In this document: positions 58,594 through 64,000 of the stretch, piece after piece | Position numbering within the stretch: position 1 is the first letter of the stretch | Layout: every line of letters begins with the position of its first letter | From: Cryptomeria japonica | Taxonomy: Eukaryota > Streptophyta > Pinopsida > Cupressales > Cupressaceae | NCBI RefSeq assembly: GCF_030272615.1 | Contig: NC_081407.1 | Location: 434,342,730-434,406,729, forward strand | Length of the DNA: 64,000 nucleotides | Direction of reading: 5' to 3' | Translations under genes and position numbers: made by a program | Notes under the pieces: model-generated | Told to the model about the DNA's origin: nothing | What the model saw: the letters and a program-made list of their open reading frames with translations, nothing else | The model's database searches: none

Positions 58594-60300
58594 TTACCTC
58601 GCAGCAATCGAAGAAGGATCATCCTCATCAAAGAGAAGATGAATGTCATCAATAATGTCTCCCAAATCTGTAATGTAGGACTCCGCAAACAAACCTGCAA
58701 TGTCTGTCAAGTAGTCATCCCAATGAACTGAAGCTGGAAGACATGGAATATCCTGCTGTACTGAATCACAAGAAGGCAAAACTATCACACTAGCTGCATC
58801 ATTAGGTGCAATAGGTGATGTGATATCAATAGAAGGAGATGAAATGTAAGGTTCAAGAATGGGGTCACATGTAAGAATCCCCAAGTTCAAGTACAGAAAG
58901 TTCTCCTCAAAATCTGAATCATCAACACAGGAAGAATCAACCTCATCAATAAGACCAAAATGTGAAAAAGAGTACAACCTAGATGCATGATCAACCACCT
59001 TAGTCGCAATGATAACTCTAATCTCCAAGTCTCTAATGATAATTGAATCAGGTGTGAACTCCACAGTTTTCCTAGTTTCCCCATGTGTGATTTGATAGAT
59101 GGAAAGAAGATTTTTTGTCAAATGGGCTACACACAACACATCATTGAAGGACTTATCCCCAATGGCAATAGATCCTTTCCCAATCACATCCATGTATGTA
59201 TGATTGCCCATCAAAATATGCGGCATGTGGCAAGGCTCAAATGAAGAGAACATAGACTGCGAAGATGCCATATGATGAGAAGCCCCTGAATCTAGAAGCC
59301 ATCTCCCTGAATTATGACTTGTAGTAGCACAAAGAGCTTGTCCCTTTCTTTTATCTATCCCAAAAGAGTGATCCTTTGCTTTATTCTTGGAAGAAGAAGT
59401 CGATGTAGACATTCTAGAAGGTAGGTTGATTTTGTTCTTCTCAAGAAGATTCTTCAACTCATCAATATCCTTCTTGTAACAATGATGTTCATCATGTCCT
59501 GACTTCTTGCAATATGCACAAAAAAGATTGTCCTTAAATGATTTCCTCTTAGGTGAGAATGGTGAATCACCTTGTTGTGAAGAGGAAGATTGTGCTCCAT
59601 CTTGTTGTGGTTTTGACTTAGGTTGCTTTTGATTCTTTCCTTTTCCTTTGCTTTGATTCCTTTTGTTAGCCACCAAAGCTTGTGACTTTGAAGATTTGAG
59701 AATCCCCATATTCGTCAACTTAGATTGCTCAAGTATCAACATCTCCATGAATGAATCAAATGAGGGAGAAGTGTATGAAGAACCTTGAGCTAACCTATGG
59801 GTGTGAAAGCTAGATACAAAGGTTGCATACTTCGAAGGAAGCTTGTCCAACAAGTTATAAACCAATTGAGCATCCTTTTTGTCAATTCCACAATCCTTTA
59901 GCTTTGCTCTTAGCTCAATTACTTTTGTGACATAATCCTAGATTGTATCAAAATCCTTGGGATCCAAAGTTGCGAGTTCACTATCAAGCTTGTAGCCCTT
60001 AATCTCATCAACTTGACCATACAATTTCTCAAAAATATCCCAAGCCTCTTTAATTGTAGTACACTTATCAATGTGAAAAATGAGGTCATTTGATACATAC
60101 TTTCTAAGAGTTCCAAGTGCCATAGCATTCTTAGTGAGTCATTCAATTTGAGCATTAGGATCAGCCTTAGGATCAGGTGGTGTTGTTATAGTTCTATTTA
60201 CATAATGAATGAGTCCTTTTTCCATTAGTTTACTCCAAGCCTTAATCTTCCATGATGCATAATTATGAGGAGTTAAAAGTGGAAATTTAGGAGAACCCAT
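58594..60300 (-). pseudogene. Element E gag-protease polyprotein
   Basis: The frame has 569 codons including the terminal stop. The start is chosen at 60300 because the copia gag N-terminus MGSPKFPLLTPHNYASWKIK begins there. It is a single frame with only two internal stops (near 60139 and 59938). Gag core: KCTTIKEAWDIFEKLYGQVD, ELRAKLKDCGIDKKDAQLVY. The zinc knuckle is FCAYCKKSGHDEHHC. Protease: RWLLDSGASHHMASSQSMFS and LCVAHLTKNLLSIYQITHG, then the start of the pre-integrase block (DHASRLYSFSHFG). It ends in an acidic tail of about 110 residues (DIIDDIHLLFDEDDPSSIAA) in place of integrase. Gag and protease would make and process particles; enzymes would have to come in trans. Confidence 0.92.
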
Positions 60301-61724
60301 AGCACCAAAATGAAAAAACACAAGATAGAGAGAGTCACAATCACACAAGACACCCCCCCAAATTACTCAATCAAGAACCCCCCCAAAATGGCGATTTGAC
60401 ACTTTATACTTAGTGCGTATACAATGGGCCACTTGCAAAACAAGGCAAGGTGGACATCTAATTTCAATTTTACAATGGCCTCAAATAGGCTGTAAGAGAC
60501 CTCAACAAATACTGCAAGTGATCTAAATTGAGATCCAAGCAAAATACAAGTACCAAATAGGCCAAAAATGACCAAATATTGAAAGTACAATTTCTACTCA
60601 AAATCAGTGCAAATAAATGGTAGATTATGATATTAGACAAAAAATTATGCACTTTAAAAAAAAATGGCACCTGAAAAGGAGATCCTATGACCCCAAAAGA
60701 AGCCTCTGAAGTTGCAAAATCGAGGATTAGACAGGTACAGTCATGAAGATCTGCATATTCTGAAAAATCCATCCATCAAAATCAGAAAATTCCTCCACCA
60801 CTGTGAAGAGCACGAAATTCTAGCCAATTTCAAAAAAATTGCACCAAAAAAGGAGCAAAAATGAACAAGATATGGCCTTCCAAAGTTGAATTGCAAAACT
60901 GAAAAGCTAAATGAGAGGGGGGTAAAAAAAAATTCAAAATATTGCTGATGTAGCGCTGATGTTAGAAATTCATGAGCTTAAAATTAACGGCCTTATGATC
61001 GTCAAAAGGACCGTCGCACCCCTTGCAAAGCTTGTTCGTACGATGACATCATCATCCACGTGGCACAATGATAGATGTACGACCAATGATGTTTCATAAT
61101 GACAGTCTGTTGATGTGGTGGAGCACGTGGCTGTCCAGCTGGCTTTTGACTAGACCATTGATAGTGTTCTATGGCTGAATAGAATGTTGCCACGTGGCAC
61201 AGGGGCTCGAAAAAATGCATGGCTGCTAGCTGTCAACGCAGTCGGAGCACGGAGTGGCGAGGCCCGGAGAATGTGTAGCAGGGTGCCGGTAGAGGTGGCC
61301 GACGGGAGAACGGTGGTACGGTGGCGGGAGCCTGCAGAAGGCACAGGTGGGTACAATGGTCGGGGGGTTTAAACCCCTCGAAAATATATAACAATTTTTT
61401 ATTTTTATTTTTATTTTTAAAAAAATATATAAGGCTTTTTTTCAATAAAAAACTTTTACATGAAAAACTACGAATTAACAAATATATATATAAAATCTGC
61501 AGAAAATAATAATTTTTTTTATTTTTTGAAAATCTGTACGATTATAGCCAAATAGGCAAAAAAAAATTCTCACCAAAATAGGTCGACTTTATAGTCAAAA
61601 TTCATGGAAACGGCCTTTCGGACTCAACCATGATGTCCAAATTGCTGTACGACACCCCCCAAAATAGCACCTCCTCAAATCCAAAAATTGAAGCCTCCAA
61701 AAGACTAATCAAAGACACTTTAAT
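60301..61724 (-). other. Element E leader, with GC-rich segment
   Basis: About 1.4 kb between the primer site and gag, without a convincing ORF. The segment about 61190-61370 is GC-rich against an AT-rich background (for example ggcgaggcccggagaatgtg), like the island in element G. A-rich and T-rich runs lie at 61395-61560. Confidence 0.55.
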
Positions 61725-61737
61725 GGCTCTGATACCA
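61725..61737 (-). other. Element E primer-binding site (tRNA-iMet)
   Basis: On the plus strand ggctctgatacca: the exact complement of TGGTATCAGAGCC, directly adjacent to the LTR. It fixes the minus orientation. Confidence 0.95.
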
Positions 61738-62192
61738 TGTGAGATTTTGCCAAGATCAAGAGCTCAATGAAAAGTACAATAGAGAGACAAAATAGATGAT
61801 AGGAATAAACTGCATTCTATCAAGATGAAAATACTGATCAATTGGATCATCAATCGTTACATACAATGAATATGAGCCTGCTTATATAGGCAAGACTATA
61901 TGGATATGTGAGCACACAAACATGACATGTCACTCAATGAGAAACAAGGGTAGGTAGGAAATAGGTGTGGTAGGTAGGAGAAACAATATAATATTTCACA
62001 TGAGGTGGATCACCCACCGAATGTGGAATGTAACAACAAGACCAAAAAAGGTGGAAATTCTCCTACTCACACTATCCCAATGTGGCACAAACACCCAAGT
62101 ATCTCATACCCAAACTCCTATGAAATGCATTATCCTAAGTAACTTAAGTAAGGTGTAATAATATCCAACATGAATAATTAATTGCACCAACA
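61738..62192 (-). repeat. Element E 5' LTR
   Basis: The partner of 57408-57863, followed on the plus strand by the AGGTG duplication. On the minus strand it starts TGTTGGTG and ends TCTCACA. Confidence 0.95.
61881..61890 (-). promoter_or_regulatory. TATA box of element E 5' LTR
   Basis: CCTATATAAG on the minus strand, followed by a CAGGC context that is conserved in the solo LTR at 49137-49151. Confidence 0.65.
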
Positions 62193-62197
62193 AGGTG

Positions 62198-64000
62198 TAA
62201 GGAGTGAATGATCAAAGAAAGAAGTCAACAGAAAGTCCCAATGCCACCTTATAAATATTTACTAATGCCTTTCCTTAGTACTTGATTTTTTGTTGTGCTA
62301 AGGTGGTCATATCTTCCTTGCCTAAATTCACTCATACCTCTTCCACAACCTTCATGATGCCACCATATCTTATTCTTGTTAAAGGATTACAATTAGAAAA
62401 TATATAATTTAATATTTTTTGGTCCCATTTTAATTCAAATTATTATTGGAATTTGGGCCATTAAATATTAAATGTATTTTTAATTTTTTTCATACTAGAT
62501 ATGGGATTCCTCCTAGGAGCAATTGAGTCCATGTTTTTATTGTCCTTTATAATTGCAACATCTCATGTTGAGAGTTGCAAGAATATAGGTGTCATTTGGC
62601 AATAGGTGATGGTGAGGGCTTACAAGAAAATTCAAATTTTGTTTTCCTTCTAAATTGGTGCTAATTTGATATAATTTTTTGGTTGGATAGTTCATTGGGA
62701 TCTTTTGTTAGGTTATTCTATTATTTCTCCTTGTATGAACACTTTATTCTATAGTTATCTTCTATGGATGAAAATAAATGGATGATTGAAACTTGTGGAT
62801 AAAACCCCATGATTTGTGAGGGACATATGATGAGCTCCTTATGATTCTTATGGGCATTCTCACTCTAGGAGTGTATTGCAGCTTCAATGGATAGTGAAGT
62901 GCAACTAGTGATTGAGTAGTATTCTTTTGCAAGTGTAATGCTCATTGTTTACCTTCTATAATTACTATAAGTATGTTGTTGTGTGAGAAGCTCTCTCCTG
63001 TTTTCCAACAATTTATTTAATAATTTTGTTGTAGGGTTTCTCTATGGTGTTTATAAAAAAATTAGGCACTATATCGTGAGAAACTCACTTAATTTGTATA
63101 GAAGAATGATATCAATTTCCAACCTTATTTTGTTGTAGCTAATGGTGTTTTGTATCTTAGTATGAGATGGTGAATTAAAGACCAAGATATCAATTTGGAT
63201 GTATTTGTTGTAGTAGAGATTTGATGTAGATTAACAATGTTCAAAAGCAATATTTGCTAGTTGTGGGTGTGATTCCATAACTATTTTTTCCTTGATATTG
63301 TACTTGTTTTTTGGGATTGATGTAGGTGTTGGAATGAATATAATATCATTCTAATATGTTCTCATTACTATTTTACAATGATATGTTTTACTTTGCAAAT
63401 GTTCTAGAATAAAGCTATGTAGCCTTGGTGATTCCTACATAGCTTGTTTGATGTATGGCACAAGTATGATGAAAATTAAATAAATTCTATTTCAACTTAG
63501 ATTTTATTTCTATGATTCACATTTGGTTTATTACATTATAAGATATAGTTAGTCTCATTGGCATTAGACTTCCTTTTGACAACGTTGTTCTAGCTCTCGC
63601 ATACCTTTGTACAATCTCTTGTTCTCCCTCCCACTCTTAGCCTCCTCATCCATCCTTCTTATCTCCCCATTATCTTATCCCTTGTTGAGATCCCTTGTCA
63701 TAAGTAATGAGGCCTCTTTAATATGAAGTCTAGCATTTTATTTAGATATATTAATGGGTCTTGGTGGACCCTACTTGCATATTCAATATACTTTCACAAG
63801 AATATTTGGTTAGTCTTGTCTTGGATATCAAAATTTTTATTGAGGTGTGATAATGGTTCACACAAATTGGGATTCTTGTGTCCACTACTTTATTTATCAT
63901 GAAAAAATCTAAATTAGCACAATTTGCATTCAAAATAATTTCCTTCATTATTTATTTTCAACTCCTCCTATGACATTCCTAGTTGGAAGAGATGGAAGCT
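62198..64000. other. No gene seen
   Basis: AT-rich sequence to the window end. The small frames, such as 63751-63948, have no recognisable motif. No paired repeat to other parts of the window was found by eye. Confidence 0.45.

Larger units (their letters stand above)
57408..62192 (-). mobile_element. Element E: gag-protease-only LTR retrotransposon
   Basis: LTRs of 456 and 455 bp (57408-57863, 61738-62192), perfect AGGTG duplications (57403-57407, 62193-62197), an iMet primer site next to the right LTR and a G-rich polypurine tract next to the left LTR define a complete minus-strand insertion of 4.8 kb. It encodes copia-type gag and protease only; integrase, RT and RNase H are absent without any sign of an internal insertion. 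This matches the gag-only terminal-repeat class described in plants (TR-GAG). About 30 LTR differences by eye suggest roughly 94% identity. Confidence 0.94.

Noticed and set aside
61150-61356. Frames over the GC-rich part of element E leader, on both strands
   Set aside because: High GC lowers stop frequency; no motif and no agreement with the gag frame.

Overview
The window looks like repeat-dense nuclear DNA from a seed plant with a large genome. Almost everything recognisable is a plant retrotransposon: Ty1/copia and Ty3/gypsy elements primed by plant tRNAs, plant L1-type LINEs with an RNase H domain, and a Tat-lineage gypsy with two RNase H domains. The only host-gene trace is a decayed copy of a PDS5-like cohesion gene at 644-1310. 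A gymnosperm is plausible given the old, deeply nested elements, but this is inference. No intact host gene, tRNA, rRNA or CRISPR array was seen.

Layout. 644-1310 is the PDS5-like pseudogene. 1700-6815 is a 5'-truncated LINE on the minus strand whose pol frame is followed by an extra ORF. 6976-48409 is one nested stack whose boundaries were found by pairing LTRs and target-site duplications (TSDs). The outermost element is B (+, TSD ATTAT). It contains C (-, ends approximate, about 8701-42958). C contains copia element A (-, 10412-38847, TSD GAGGT). A was hit twice: by D (+, 12670-17593, a pol-less element inserted in A's reverse transcriptase) and by G (+, 20536-37781, a 17.2-kb Tat-type gypsy inserted near the start of A's gag, TSD GATAG). 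G's LTRs are about 98% identical by eye. The LTRs of A, B and D are visibly more diverged, as nesting predicts.

48415-57402 holds an AT-rich repeat, a solo LTR (48829-49277, TSD ATTAA), a copia LTR, a second LINE fragment, another copy of the AT-rich repeat, and a decayed gypsy integrase fragment. 57408-62192 is a complete LTR element on the minus strand (E, TSD AGGTG) with gag and protease only; the solo LTR at 48829 belongs to its family. 62198-64000 has no recognisable feature.

G carries gag, zinc knuckle, protease, G-patch, reverse transcriptase, two RNase H domains and integrase in order, all interrupted by stops or frameshifts. Its 3' part holds an antisense plant-mobile-domain ORF. 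B, C, D and E lack polymerase genes and would have depended on enzymes from elements like A. The least explained structures are the post-RNase H ORF of the LINE, the array of about 15 hairpins in C's leader, the three blocks of 21-nt repeats in G's leader, and the unknown second ORFs of B, C and D.
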